Below are positions 10,764-19,250 of a DNA stretch of 64,000 bases, one piece after another (within the stretch, counting starts at the first letter, position 1; each line of letters begins with the position of its first letter). The stretch covers positions 558,001 to 622,000 of the forward strand of contig NZ_JAMXOF010000002.1 in assembly GCF_024055595.1 (NCBI RefSeq), given 5' to 3'. Source of the DNA: Mucilaginibacter aurantiaciroseus (GTDB lineage: Bacteria; Bacteroidota; Bacteroidia; Sphingobacteriales; Sphingobacteriaceae). The position numbers and the translations under genes were made by a program. The notes beneath the pieces were generated by a model. That model did no database searches. It was not told where the DNA came from and saw only the letters and a program-made list of their open reading frames with translations.

Positions 10764-10910
10764 ATGGATTTATCTACAGAACAAGAGGAGATTATTTTAG
10801 AAAGTCATCGTGCTTACTAAATGGGGAATATGGAAGTCTACTCATTGGAAGAACTAAAATAATTTTTAAATAACGATGAGCTTTTGATGCTTTCTCCACA
10901 CAAAAAATAA
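10764..10910 (+). pseudogene. Decayed micro-gene, possibly an antitoxin-like remnant
   Basis: One reading frame starts ATG at 10764 and reads MDLSTEQEEIILESHRAY, stop, MGNMEVYSLEELK, stop, FLNNDELLMLSPHKK, stop. The two internal TAA codons (10818-10820 and 10860-10862) fall inside what otherwise looks like one continuous small acidic protein. The pattern EQEEIILES...GNMEVYSLEELK resembles small prevent-host-death or 'addiction module' antitoxin-like proteins (ESxxxxxxGxxYSxEEvK). No toxin gene follows. The rest of the dnaE-trxA gap is AT-rich and holds only the trxA promoter. The homology is from memory and unverified, and chance coding is possible. Confidence 0.33.
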
Positions 10911-10990
10911 CCTTACTAAGCGCAAAATAAAGTTGCCTTTGTCATATCTATAGATGTTGATAATATAATTGTCACATTGTGATGCCCCTA

Positions 10991-11023
10991 CTTGTGGCAA
11001 GCTATTTGAATAGTATATATTTG
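10991..11023 (+). promoter_or_regulatory. Candidate trxA promoter
   Basis: CTTG (10991-10994) as a near -33 element, a 21-base spacer, then TATATTTG (11016-11023), a full match to TAnnTTTG. The start site would fall about 5-7 bases further on, leaving a ~20-base leader before trxA. Confidence 0.45.
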
Positions 11024-11049
11024 TATCAAATTATTAAAATATAAAAATC

Positions 11050-11370
11050 ATGGCTTTAGAAATAACTGATGCAAACTTTGACGAACTTGTACTTAAATCA
11101 GATAAACCGGTACTTATCGATTTTTGGGCAGAGTGGTGTGGCCCGTGTAGAATGGTAGGCCCTGTAGTTGAAGAACTTGCTAAAGAATACGAAGGCAAAG
11201 CTGTTGTAGGTAAAGTGAACGTAGATAACAACCCGGGTATATCGATGAAATACGGTATCCGTAACATCCCGGCTTTATTATACTTTAAAGGCGGCGAAAT
11301 TGTTGACAAACAAATTGGCGCTGTACCAAAATCAGTACTTGCAGAAAAGTTAGCTAAACAATTAGCATAA
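11050..11370 (+). CDS. trxA: Thioredoxin
   Basis: A cytoplasmic dithiol-disulfide oxidoreductase that reduces protein disulfides such as those in ribonucleotide reductase and peroxiredoxins. At 106 residues it is the classic single-domain size. The active site WCGPC has Cys30 and Cys33, the buried Asp of the fold is in VLIDFWAEWC, and the cis-proline is Pro74 in IRNIPALLYF. There is no signal peptide or membrane segment. It is monocistronic, with its own promoter and a strong terminator 18 bases after the stop. Confidence 0.97.
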   Translation: MALEITDANFDELVLKSDKPVLIDFWAEWCGPCRMVGPVVEELAKEYEGKAVVGKVNVDNNPGISMKYGIRNIPALLYFKGGEIVDKQIGAVPKSVLAEKLAKQLA

Positions 11371-11388
11371 CTAATCCATATATAAATG

Positions 11389-11420
11389 AAAAGGCTTCGG
11401 GACATCCCGAAGCCTTTTTT
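11389..11420. terminator. Bidirectional intrinsic terminator, trxA / GSGD-protein gene
   Basis: Perfect 13-bp stem AAAAGGCTTCGGG / CCCGAAGCCTTTT with a 4-base ACAT loop and a T-run on the right (A-run on the left). It can end trxA (+) and the convergent gene on the minus strand. Confidence 0.92.
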
Positions 11421-11475
11421 GTGGGCTTTTTTTCGCCCTTTACTTACTTTTTTCCGTCTCTTATTCGCCGGGGAA

Positions 11476-12174
11476 TTACATCCTGCTAACGCTACCGCTA
11501 CCTGCTTTAGAGCTGGAGATATTTTTGGCAGAACCGGTGTAATGTACATCGCCCGAGCCCACAACCGAAGCATCAATTTTGTCGTTCGCGTTCACCCTTG
11601 CATCGCCGCTGCCTGCAACTTTTACCTGGGTGTTGGTAGTCACCAAATTTTGGCCGGTGAAATCACCAGAACCCACTACGCTAACGGTAGAGTTATCTGC
11701 ACGGCCTGATAAAGTGATATCGCCCGAACCGGCAATGCTGCTTTCCAAGTTCTTCACATCAACCTTACCGCTAATATCGCCAGAGCCGGTTAGTTTGATC
11801 TTTAATGATGTTGCCCTTAAGCCATCTTTAAATACCACATCGCCGGAGCCTGCAAGGCTAACCGCGCTGATATCTTTAATAGATACATAAACAATCATCT
11901 TTTTGTTGCCGCTTTCCCAGTTCCAGTTATTGCCTTCTTTGGTGTGGATAACCAACACACCGCCTTTTACTTCGGTGATGATCTTATCAATGATGTTCGC
12001 CGGGGCATCAACCTTTACAGATTCTGACGAACCCTGGGTGATGAATACATCGTACGAACCCGCTACAGCGACTGATGTAAAGCCGGTAAGGTGACGGTCT
12101 TGTGTATCTGCTTTTGCTAAGCCTGCTGTTACTACCAATGCGGTAGCTACTAAAAGTGCATTTAATATTCTCAT
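11476..12174 (-). CDS. Secreted GSGD-repeat beta-helix protein (DUF2807, 'auto-transporter adhesin head GIN' type)
   Basis: 232 residues from ATG at 12174; a longer frame start upstream would put non-signal sequence before the signal peptide. The N-terminus (MRILNALLVATALVVTAGLA) is a Sec signal ending AKA. The mature part has seven repeats spaced roughly 17-25 residues, each carrying [AVT]GSGD or GSGS: AGSGDVVF, TGSGDISG, AGSGDITL, VGSGDFTG, AGSGDARV, VGSGDVHY, AGSGSVSRM. This is the right-handed beta-helix signature of DUF2807 proteins, common in Bacteroidota and of unknown function despite the adhesin-like family name. It stands alone, with a terminator downstream and a palindromic repeat upstream. 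Periplasmic or outer-surface location is inferred. Confidence 0.85.
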   Translation of the reverse strand: MRILNALLVATALVVTAGLAKADTQDRHLTGFTSVAVAGSYDVFITQGSSESVKVDAPANIIDKIITEVKGGVLVIHTKEGNNWNWESGNKKMIVYVSIKDISAVSLAGSGDVVFKDGLRATSLKIKLTGSGDISGKVDVKNLESSIAGSGDITLSGRADNSTVSVVGSGDFTGQNLVTTNTQVKVAGSGDARVNANDKIDASVVGSGDVHYTGSAKNISSSKAGSGSVSRM

Positions 12175-12270
12175 TTTTTGGGGTTGTTTTAGTGTTTGTT
12201 TAGTTATTAGACGCAACCTTGGTTGGGTTAGTTGCATGAAATTGAAAATAAAACATAAAACATAAAAAAT

Positions 12271-12354
12271 TTGTCATCCTGAACGACAGTGAAGGATCCA
12301 ACCGGCTACATACAAGTCGGCGAATAGATGCTTCACTGTCGTTTAGCATTACAA
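12271..12354. repeat. 84-bp imperfect palindrome (TTGTnATnCTnAACGACAGTGAAG family)
   Basis: Arms of 28 bases, TTGTCATCCTGAACGACAGT... and the reverse complement of ...ACTGTCGTTTAGCATTACAA, differ at only a few positions around a ~28-base centre. It fills most of the gap between two minus-strand genes. It is related in form to the TCATTGCGAG elements elsewhere in the window, but its arms differ. Confidence 0.8.
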
Positions 12355-12363
12355 AAGGAAGCA

Positions 12364-14013
12364 TTAATCCACCAACACCCCTATATAATAATTAAAGGTA
12401 TCCACCTCGATATTATCTTTTGTGGCACCCTCTATATTAATTGGGGTAAACCTCATTTTTGGGGTAATATACTGGTACTCGCCACCTTTGACCTTTACAC
12501 GCACCGGCATAGCAAAACCGTTTACATCGGCTATCCAGCGGCTGTATAGTTTATCGTTGATGGTAGCAAACTCCAGCGTTGGCAGGTTCTTATACTTTAA
12601 GTACTGGTCAAATACCGGCGTTAGGTTTTTACCGCTTTGCTCGTTAATGTAGTTAACGATCTGGCCGTTAGTAACGGTTTGGTGGTAAAAAGTTTTGTTT
12701 AACCCACGCAGGATGCCGCGCCATTTTTCATCATCATTAATTACCGTGCGGATCATGTTAAGCAGGTTTGCACCTTTAGGGTACATATCGCCCGAGCCTT
12801 CTTTATTTACATTATAGGGGCCGATGATTGGGCCATCATTTTGGATCCCTGTGCGTAAGCCATGCACATATTCCTGCGCGGCCTGCTTGCCCCAGTTATC
12901 CTCCACAAAAAGCGATTCGCTGTAGGTGGTAAAGCCTTCGTGGATCCACATATCGGCAATATCTTTTGAGGTAATGTTATTGGCGAACCATTCGTGCCCA
13001 CTCTCGTGTACCACAATGTAATCCCATTTCAAACCCCAGCCGGTGCCCGACATATCGCGGCCAAGGTAACCGTTGCGGAATTTGTTACCATAAGCCGTAC
13101 CGCTCTGGTGCTCCATCCCCAGGTGGTGGGTTTCTACCAATTTATAACCATCCTCGTAAAAAGGGTAGGGGCCAAACCAGTGTTCAAAGGCTTTTAACAT
13201 TGGTTTAGCGTTTGCGCCCCAGTGTTTTTTAGCTTTTTCGAGGTCGTAACTTAGTGGCCAAAAATCCATAGTGAGTTTGCCTTTTTCGCCTATGTAGGTA
13301 TCACTGTAATGCACATAATCGCCAATGTTGGCTTCTATGTTATAGTTGTTGATAGGGTTAGCCACAAACCAGTCGAAACGGGTATAGCCATCCTTTAAAT
13401 CGGTAACCTTACGCAGTCGGCCGTTGCTCACATCTTTTAATCCTTTTGGTACACTGATGCTAATGAGCACGCTATCCACTTCATCTGCCTGGTGGTCTTT
13501 TGTAGGCCACCAAACGCTGGCACCCATGCCCTGGCAGGCAGTAGACACCCATTTGTGCCCAAGCGAATCTACATTATACTCCACACCGCCATCCCATGGG
13601 GCGTTTTTGGCAATGGTTGGGTTGCCCGAGTAGTAAACCGTAAATTGGTCCTTACTACCACTTTTTATCGTTTGCGGGAAAGTGACAAATACCGCGTTAA
13701 ACTCGCGGGTGTAGGGCACTTCTTTACCTTTATAAACCACCTTTTCTATCTTGAGGTTAGCAAACAGATCGAACTGAAGTTTGGTAAAATGCTGCGTGGC
13801 CGTGTATTTAAAAAGCACATTGCCGCTAATCGCTTTGTTATCGATATCAAACTTCACATCCAGGTGATAGTAGTTAATATCGTAACAGGTACGCAGCGGT
13901 GTAAGCATACCACGCAAGGTATCGGCACGGGTAAAGGTTTCTTTATGTGTGCCGAGCTGGGCGTGGGCTGTGAAACCGGTTAGGACTAAAAGAACAAGAA
14001 TGCATAATTTCAT
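12364..14013 (-). CDS. Secreted M1-family metallo-aminopeptidase
   Basis: 549 residues with a signal peptide (MKLCILVLLVLTGFTAHAQ). The gluzincin motif HESGHEW near residue 335 is followed by the third zinc ligand Glu in WIHEGFTTYSES, giving HExxH-x18-E. HLGMEHQSGTAYGN is in the place of the family's GxMEN exopeptidase loop. Residues 40-200 are the M1 N-terminal beta domain. It should remove N-terminal residues from peptides in the periplasm or outside. It lacks the large C-terminal ERAP-like domain of PepN, as is usual for this shorter Bacteroidota type. Upstream is the S15-type hydrolase gene, and together they look like peptide scavenging. Confidence 0.9.
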   Translation of the reverse strand: MKLCILVLLVLTGFTAHAQLGTHKETFTRADTLRGMLTPLRTCYDINYYHLDVKFDIDNKAISGNVLFKYTATQHFTKLQFDLFANLKIEKVVYKGKEVPYTREFNAVFVTFPQTIKSGSKDQFTVYYSGNPTIAKNAPWDGGVEYNVDSLGHKWVSTACQGMGASVWWPTKDHQADEVDSVLISISVPKGLKDVSNGRLRKVTDLKDGYTRFDWFVANPINNYNIEANIGDYVHYSDTYIGEKGKLTMDFWPLSYDLEKAKKHWGANAKPMLKAFEHWFGPYPFYEDGYKLVETHHLGMEHQSGTAYGNKFRNGYLGRDMSGTGWGLKWDYIVVHESGHEWFANNITSKDIADMWIHEGFTTYSESLFVEDNWGKQAAQEYVHGLRTGIQNDGPIIGPYNVNKEGSGDMYPKGANLLNMIRTVINDDEKWRGILRGLNKTFYHQTVTNGQIVNYINEQSGKNLTPVFDQYLKYKNLPTLEFATINDKLYSRWIADVNGFAMPVRVKVKGGEYQYITPKMRFTPINIEGATKDNIEVDTFNYYIGVLVD

Positions 14014-14039
14014 TTTTTATATATTTTTCAATTTTTAAT

Positions 14040-14126
14040 ATGTCATTGCGAGCGATAGCGTGGCAATCTCATAGGATAAGAGGATATGCTGAGATTGCCG
14101 CGTCACTACGTTCCTCGCAATGACAT
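14040..14126. repeat. 87-bp interspersed palindrome, TCATTGCGAG family, copy 1
   Basis: Outer arms ATGTCATTGCGAG / CTCGCAATGACAT are perfect. Inner arms (GGCAATCTCA / TGAGATTGCC) extend the hairpin, around a centre containing GGATATGCT. A copy of identical length lies at 31361-31447. Confidence 0.88.
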
Positions 14127-14147
14127 GGTGTAGAAACCTCTAATCTC

Positions 14148-16013
14148 TTACTTCAACACCTCCACGTCAATAAAGCTATCGTTAAATACGGTGTGGGTTG
14201 CTTTTTGGTAATCGCTTGCTTCGGCTTTGTACGGGTTCTCTACAAATTTTTGCGGGTTACGCGCATACAGCGGGAACGATGTGCTTTGTACCTGTATCAT
14301 AATGCGGTGGCCTTTTTTAAAGGTGTGCAACACATCATTCAGGTGAAAGTTCACATCCGTTTTTTGGTTGGCTACCATCGGTACAGCCTTTTCAAACCCA
14401 TTGCGGAAACGTGCCGGCATAATTTGCGAACGCACCATTTGCTGGTAGTTGCTCAAAATAATGTTCTTGTTAGGCATGTACGGGTTGTTCGGCTCGTCGG
14501 CAGGGTAAACATCAACCAGTTTCACTATCCAGTCGGCATCGGTACCGGTGGTAGCAACTTTAAGGTTAGCCATTATTTCGCCGCCCAGGGTAACATCATC
14601 CGTTAAAACATCCGTCTGGAAAACCAATACATCTGTACGGCGGCCTGCAAAACGTTGATCCTCGCTCATGTAATTAAACGGGGTAAAGCCCATGGTGGTG
14701 GTGTTATCCTCGGTGTAGGGTACCGGTTTCATCGGGTCGCTTACAAAGGTGGTGTTTCCTGTCGCGCCTGGCGCCGCGTCGGCCAGTTTGCCATCGGCGT
14801 TCAGGTAAAACTTAACGTGGGTAGCCTCGGTAGCCGGCCATTTATCAAACTTGCGCCACTCGTTTTTACCGGTATTAAACATATAAGCCTCCGGCAAGCC
14901 AGAGTTTTTGTCGCCCTTGCCTTTCAGGAAGTGGTTAAAGAATTTTTGCTCGATATTGGTTTGATAGAACGTTGCAATACTATCGCCAAAGTAAACGTTG
15001 CTGTGCATGGTGTGCCCCGTCTCGCGCGACCACCTGCCGTGCCCAAACGGGCCCATTACAATGGTGTTATAAGCGCTCGGGTCTTTCTTTTCGATGGTTT
15101 TATAAATAGCCAGCGGGCCTGTCAGATCCTCGGCATCAAACCAGCCGCCAACCAGCATTACCGCGGGTTTTACTTTGTTGAAGTGTTTCAGCAAACCACG
15201 TTTTTGCCAAAACTCGTCATAGCTTGGGTGGTTAACCGTTTCCTGCCAAAAAAAGTTGTCCTTGTAATATTTGTCGGCATTTTTAAGCGGGCCAAGGTCC
15301 AGCAAAAACTGGTAGCCATCTTTAGTACCGGGGTTAAACATGGTGTTTTGGTACCATGCTTTGGTAGTGGTATCTGTTTTTTGCACGCCAAATACCGGGA
15401 AAGTGAAAAAGTAGCTTTCGATGAACGCGCCGTTATGGTGGAAATCGTCAAAAAAGAAATCGGAGATTGGTGCCTGCGGCGATGATGCCTTTAGTGCCGG
15501 GTGGTTTGACAGGATACCTGCCGCGGTGTAAAAGCCCGGATAGCTAATACCCCATTGCCCAACCCTGCCGTTGTTACCAACCGAGTTTTTAATCAGCCAG
15601 TCGATGGTATCGTAAGTGTCTGAGCCTTCGTCAACATCAGTTTTGCTTTTTTTATTGTCGATAACCGGGGTCATGTTGGTCCATGTGCCTTCGCTTTTGT
15701 AGCGGCCGCGCACATCCTGGTACACAAAAATGTAACCTTCCTGCATCATGTATTTTGAGGGGCCTACCTGTCCGGGATATTTTGTTTCGCCGTAAGGCGC
15801 GATGCTGTAACAGGTACGCTGCATCATAATAGGATATTTTTTATCCTTTGAGGCATCGTTTGGCGTATAAATGGAGGTGAAAAGTTTCACGCCATCGCGC
15901 ATGGTGATGTAAACATCCTTTTTGGTAAAATTTTCTTTAACGTAGTTGCTTTGGGCAAACACGCCGCTGCAGGTTGCAGCAATAAACAAGATTAATGCGG
16001 AGAGTTTTTTCAT
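14148..16013 (-). CDS. Secreted CocE/NonD (peptidase S15) alpha/beta hydrolase
   Basis: 621 residues with a Sec signal (MKKLSALILFIAATCSGVFAQ). The alpha/beta-hydrolase core carries the nucleophile Ser near residue 158 in GQWGISYPGF. Asp near 293 (GGWFDAEDLTGP) and His near 323 (GPFGHGRWSR) complete a triad. A C-terminal jelly-roll X-Pro dipeptidyl-peptidase domain follows. The family includes X-prolyl dipeptidyl peptidases, glutaryl-7-ACA acylases and cocaine esterase, so the substrate is not set by sequence alone. The secreted M1 aminopeptidase next to it makes peptides or peptide-like esters plausible. Confidence 0.88.
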   Translation of the reverse strand: MKKLSALILFIAATCSGVFAQSNYVKENFTKKDVYITMRDGVKLFTSIYTPNDASKDKKYPIMMQRTCYSIAPYGETKYPGQVGPSKYMMQEGYIFVYQDVRGRYKSEGTWTNMTPVIDNKKSKTDVDEGSDTYDTIDWLIKNSVGNNGRVGQWGISYPGFYTAAGILSNHPALKASSPQAPISDFFFDDFHHNGAFIESYFFTFPVFGVQKTDTTTKAWYQNTMFNPGTKDGYQFLLDLGPLKNADKYYKDNFFWQETVNHPSYDEFWQKRGLLKHFNKVKPAVMLVGGWFDAEDLTGPLAIYKTIEKKDPSAYNTIVMGPFGHGRWSRETGHTMHSNVYFGDSIATFYQTNIEQKFFNHFLKGKGDKNSGLPEAYMFNTGKNEWRKFDKWPATEATHVKFYLNADGKLADAAPGATGNTTFVSDPMKPVPYTEDNTTTMGFTPFNYMSEDQRFAGRRTDVLVFQTDVLTDDVTLGGEIMANLKVATTGTDADWIVKLVDVYPADEPNNPYMPNKNIILSNYQQMVRSQIMPARFRNGFEKAVPMVANQKTDVNFHLNDVLHTFKKGHRIMIQVQSTSFPLYARNPQKFVENPYKAEASDYQKATHTVFNDSFIDVEVLK

Positions 16014-16091
16014 GTTCGGGTCAGTATTAATTGATGAGCCTAATTTAGTAAGTAAATGGGGAATATACTAACGAATGATAAAGGTGTTACA

Positions 16092-16146
16092 AAGCCCCCA
16101 GGGAAGACTTCACAGCCCTCCCTGCCGGGAGGGTTGAGTGGGGCTT
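16092..16146. repeat. Short GC-rich palindrome, CTCCCCGG-type family, copy 1
   Basis: Outer arms AAGCCCC / GGGGCTT and an inner hairpin CCCTCCC-TGCC-GGGAGGG lie between two divergent genes. Its sequence resembles the elements at 28741, 34770 and 39818. Confidence 0.7.
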
Positions 16147-16230
16147 ATGTCAATCCCCTCACATTTTAATCAATTACCTATTTATAAGCCTGCAAACATT
16201 CCTTAACTTCGGCCACCAAAATACACTACT

Positions 16231-17634
16231 ATGCAATATGATGTAATCGTTATAGGTTCTGGTCCGGGTGGTTATGTGGCGGCAATACGCTGCGCCCAGC
16301 TGGGGATGAAAACCGCAATTATCGAAAAATATAACACCCTTGGCGGTACCTGCTTAAACGTAGGTTGTATCCCGTCAAAGGCTTTGCTTGATTCGTCCGA
16401 ACATTACTATAACGCTGCCCACACTTTCACTGCACACGGTATTAAATTAGATAACCTGGGTATTGATTTTGGCCAGATGATAAAACGCAAACAGGAAGTT
16501 GTTGATGCCAACACCAGCGGTATCACTTACCTGATGAAGAAGAATAAAATTGAAGTGCACGTTGGAGTAGGTTCATTTAAAGATAAAAACACCATTATTG
16601 TTACCGCTGCCGATGGTAAAGCTACCGAACTAACCACTGAAAAAGTGATTATTGCTACCGGTTCTAAACCGGCAAGTCTGCCTTTCCTGAAGATCGATAA
16701 GAAACGTATTATTACCTCTACCGAGGCTTTAACGTTGACCGAAATACCCAAACACCTGATATTGATTGGTGGTGGGGTGATTGGTTTAGAGCTGGGTTCG
16801 GTTTACGCGCGTTTGGGTGCAAAGGTATCTGTAATTGAATTTATGGATGGAATTATCCCAACCATGGATAAAGGCTTAGGCCGCGAGTTGCAAAAGGTGT
16901 TGAAGAAAATAGGCATGGAGTTTTACCTGGGCCACAAGGTTACAGGCGCTATTGCCAAAGGCAAAGAGGTTACCGTTACGTTTGATAACCCTAAAGGCGA
17001 AAAACAAGAACTTAAAGGCGACTATTGTATGGTAGCCGTCGGCCGTGTTGCTTATACTGATGGTTTAGGCCTGGATAAAATAGGCATCACCGTTGAAGAG
17101 CGTGGCCGCAAAATTACGGTTGACGAGCACCTGGAAACCAGCGTTAAGGGGGTTTACGCCATTGGCGATGTGGTTAAAGGCGCCATGCTTGCCCACAAGG
17201 CAGAGGATGAAGGCACCTTTGTTGCCGAACTGATAGCCGGACAAAAACCACACATTAATTATAACCTCATCCCGGGTGTTGTTTACACGTGGCCTGAGGT
17301 TGCCGCTGTTGGTTATACCGAAGAGCAATTGAAAGAAGCCGGTACAAAATACAAAGTAGGGTCGTTCCCGTTCAAAGCCAGCGGCCGTGCCCGTGCAAGC
17401 GGCGACCTGGATGGTTTTGTAAAGGTTTTGGCCGATGCTACTACCGACGAGATACTGGGTGTACACATGATAGGCCCCCGTGTTGCGGATATGATAGCCG
17501 AGGCAGTAATTGCCATGGAGTTCCGCGCCTCTGCAGAGGACGTAACCCGCGCCAGCCACGCCCACCCAACCTACACCGAAGCCATGCGCGAAGCTTGCTT
17601 AGCAGCTACGGAGAGCAGGGCGATACATATTTAA
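16231..17634 (+). CDS. lpdA: Dihydrolipoyl dehydrogenase (E3)
   Basis: FAD-dependent oxidation of dihydrolipoyl groups with NAD+, shared by the pyruvate, 2-oxoglutarate and branched-chain 2-oxoacid dehydrogenases. 467 residues. FAD site GSGPGGYVAA; redox disulfide Cys41/Cys46 in GGTCLNVGCIPSK; NAD site GGGVIGLELGS; second FAD motif YAIGDVVKGAMLAHKAEDEG; C-terminal dimer-interface His-Glu pair in HAHPTYTEAM near 445-450. No E1/E2 genes are adjacent, which is common in this phylum. It begins with ATG directly after an AT-rich leader. Confidence 0.96.
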   Translation: MQYDVIVIGSGPGGYVAAIRCAQLGMKTAIIEKYNTLGGTCLNVGCIPSKALLDSSEHYYNAAHTFTAHGIKLDNLGIDFGQMIKRKQEVVDANTSGITYLMKKNKIEVHVGVGSFKDKNTIIVTAADGKATELTTEKVIIATGSKPASLPFLKIDKKRIITSTEALTLTEIPKHLILIGGGVIGLELGSVYARLGAKVSVIEFMDGIIPTMDKGLGRELQKVLKKIGMEFYLGHKVTGAIAKGKEVTVTFDNPKGEKQELKGDYCMVAVGRVAYTDGLGLDKIGITVEERGRKITVDEHLETSVKGVYAIGDVVKGAMLAHKAEDEGTFVAELIAGQKPHINYNLIPGVVYTWPEVAAVGYTEEQLKEAGTKYKVGSFPFKASGRARASGDLDGFVKVLADATTDEILGVHMIGPRVADMIAEAVIAMEFRASAEDVTRASHAHPTYTEAMREACLAATESRAIHI

Positions 17635-17643
17635 GATACCATT

Positions 17644-17704
17644 TGCAGTTGGTAGTGGGCAGTTTGCAAGCTACCCGGCCAAATGCAAACTTTTAACTGC
17701 CAAC
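17644..17704. repeat. 61-bp imperfect palindrome between lpdA and crtZ
   Basis: Arms of about 22 bases (AGTTGGTAGTGGGCAGTTTGCA against the complement of TGCAAACTTTTAACTGCCAACT, about five mismatches) around a centre with CTACCCGGCC. It occupies nearly the whole gap and ends 3 bases before the crtZ ATG, so it could fold in the crtZ leader. Confidence 0.72.
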
Positions 17705-17707
17705 TAA

Positions 17708-18148
17708 ATGCAAGTCCTTAGCAACATCGGTATTATTATTCTTACGATTGCTTTAATGGAGTCCCTTTCCTGGGCTATGCATAAATATTTATTCCATGGG
17801 CCGCTTTGGTTTATCCATAAAACGCACCACCAGCAGCGCCACGGCTGGTTCGAGCTGAATGATCTGTTCAGTATTGGTTTTGCCGCGCTGGCTTTATGGC
17901 TGATGTGGGTGGGGCATACCACTTTAGATTACCGCTTCTGGATTGGTACCGGTATCAGCACCTATGGTACTATTTACTTTATCTTCCACGATTGGTTTAT
18001 CCATAACCGTTTCAAAGCTTTTAAAAGCAGCAACTGGTACCTTTCCGCAATTCGCAGGGCACACAAGATCCATCATAAATCGACAAAGAAGAATCCATCG
18101 GAAGAGTTTGGGTTGCTGGTGGTGGGGAAGAAGTGGTTTAGGAAGTAA
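17708..18148 (+). CDS. crtZ: CrtZ-like beta-carotene hydroxylase (fatty-acid hydroxylase superfamily)
   Basis: A membrane di-iron hydroxylase of 146 residues. The histidine clusters HKYLFH, KTHHQQRH, HDWFIHNR and HKIHHK match the bacterial CrtZ set (HxxxxH, HxxHH). Three to four hydrophobic helices are seen. CrtZ adds 3- and 3'-hydroxyls to the beta-ionone rings of beta-carotene to give zeaxanthin. It lies ~3 kb from the rest of the carotenoid genes, which supports the assignment over a sterol desaturase. The gene converges with the membrane/SRPBCC gene, with only 15 bases between stops. Confidence 0.85.
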   Translation: MQVLSNIGIIILTIALMESLSWAMHKYLFHGPLWFIHKTHHQQRHGWFELNDLFSIGFAALALWLMWVGHTTLDYRFWIGTGISTYGTIYFIFHDWFIHNRFKAFKSSNWYLSAIRRAHKIHHKSTKKNPSEEFGLLVVGKKWFRK

Positions 18149-18163
18149 TTCTGTTAAGACTGT

Positions 18164-19132
18164 CTATGGAGTTTGATTCTTTTCACACCGAACTTTAATG
18201 ACATCCAGCAACCTGCCTTGAAAATCGCTCAGCATGCTGTTACCCCACATAGATGCATACATATTTATGCGTGTGTCGAGTTGATAAGATGATGTTAAGG
18301 TTAATTGTGTTTGTGAGCTGGTTATCTTTTTAAGCTCGTAAGACGCTGTCAAAAACTCAAAGTGTTTGCCTGTTAGCAAATGCTGGTCAAAAACGGTGTT
18401 ACGTAAGGTTGATTGGATTACCTTAATATTAAATGAGATTTTATTTCTTTTGTCCCAGTAGCTTACCGTTTCTTTAAAAAGCAAGCCACCTTCAAAGTGT
18501 CCAATTCGTGTGGCACCAATCGTGTCTTTATCAAGCTCGGCAAATATGGGTTTGGGGATACCTGCATAATTATAAAAGCCCTTGCTGTATTCATTATTTT
18601 TTATTTCTTTAACGCGGATTACGTTTTTCCAGATGTTATCAGGGGATGCATTAATGATCCTGACGGTTCTTATTTCGAAAGCCTGAGAAGGTATTATAAA
18701 TTGCTCTTCAACAATCCCAGCAACAAGCGGGATAAATAATATAGAATAAACTATACCTCGGCGTTCACGATATTTTAAGATCAAGCGCCCGAACGCTAAA
18801 CCGCCAAACATAGCACAAAGTAGAAACGGTAAAGCGATAATGACTATGCAAATGATATCTTCTATCCTTGTTATGAAACAGATGATGGCGAATAGAAGAA
18901 TGCTAAGTAACGGCACAAATGCAGTGTAACCTATATTTTCGAGATATCTTTTTTTGGCGAAGATCAACGGTGCAACGCCCATAATAAAAGGAACTATCCA
19001 AATAAACGTTATCGAAAAAAGATCGGTAAAACTAAAATGATTGCCGTATGGGATATTAAATATTAAGCGCAACACCAAACCATACAAGGCTCCGGGCAAT
19101 ATAGGGGCGTATTTAATTAAAAACTGTTTCAA
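18164..19132 (-). CDS. Membrane protein with C-terminal SRPBCC-like domain, function unknown
   Basis: 322 residues. About five hydrophobic helices fill residues 1-145. A soluble C-terminal part beginning VRIINASPDNIWKNVIRV then looks like a START/SRPBCC (polyketide-cyclase-like) ligand-binding fold, from the opening strand, the NIW motif and the alternating strands up to TSSYQLDTRINMY. Such fusions are seen in Bacteroidota without a known role. The fold call is from pattern only. Single gene, convergent with crtZ. Confidence 0.5.
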   Translation of the reverse strand: MKQFLIKYAPILPGALYGLVLRLIFNIPYGNHFSFTDLFSITFIWIVPFIMGVAPLIFAKKRYLENIGYTAFVPLLSILLFAIICFITRIEDIICIVIIALPFLLCAMFGGLAFGRLILKYRERRGIVYSILFIPLVAGIVEEQFIIPSQAFEIRTVRIINASPDNIWKNVIRVKEIKNNEYSKGFYNYAGIPKPIFAELDKDTIGATRIGHFEGGLLFKETVSYWDKRNKISFNIKVIQSTLRNTVFDQHLLTGKHFEFLTASYELKKITSSQTQLTLTSSYQLDTRINMYASMWGNSMLSDFQGRLLDVIKVRCEKNQTP

Positions 19133-19250
19133 TAGATTTCAAGTTTACCATGTAAATATATCAATTCACAACACGGCTGACGCATATTTAATTTGCTTAA
19201 TCATCTAAAATATATTTCCGAAATTCGCCACAATTCCAAAATCATTATCC

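Noticed and set aside
14655-15485. 276-codon plus-strand ORF opposite the S15 hydrolase
   Set aside because: Shadow of a well supported gene (signal peptide, triad). Composition is Val/Lys/Gly-rich, mirroring the opposite strand codons.
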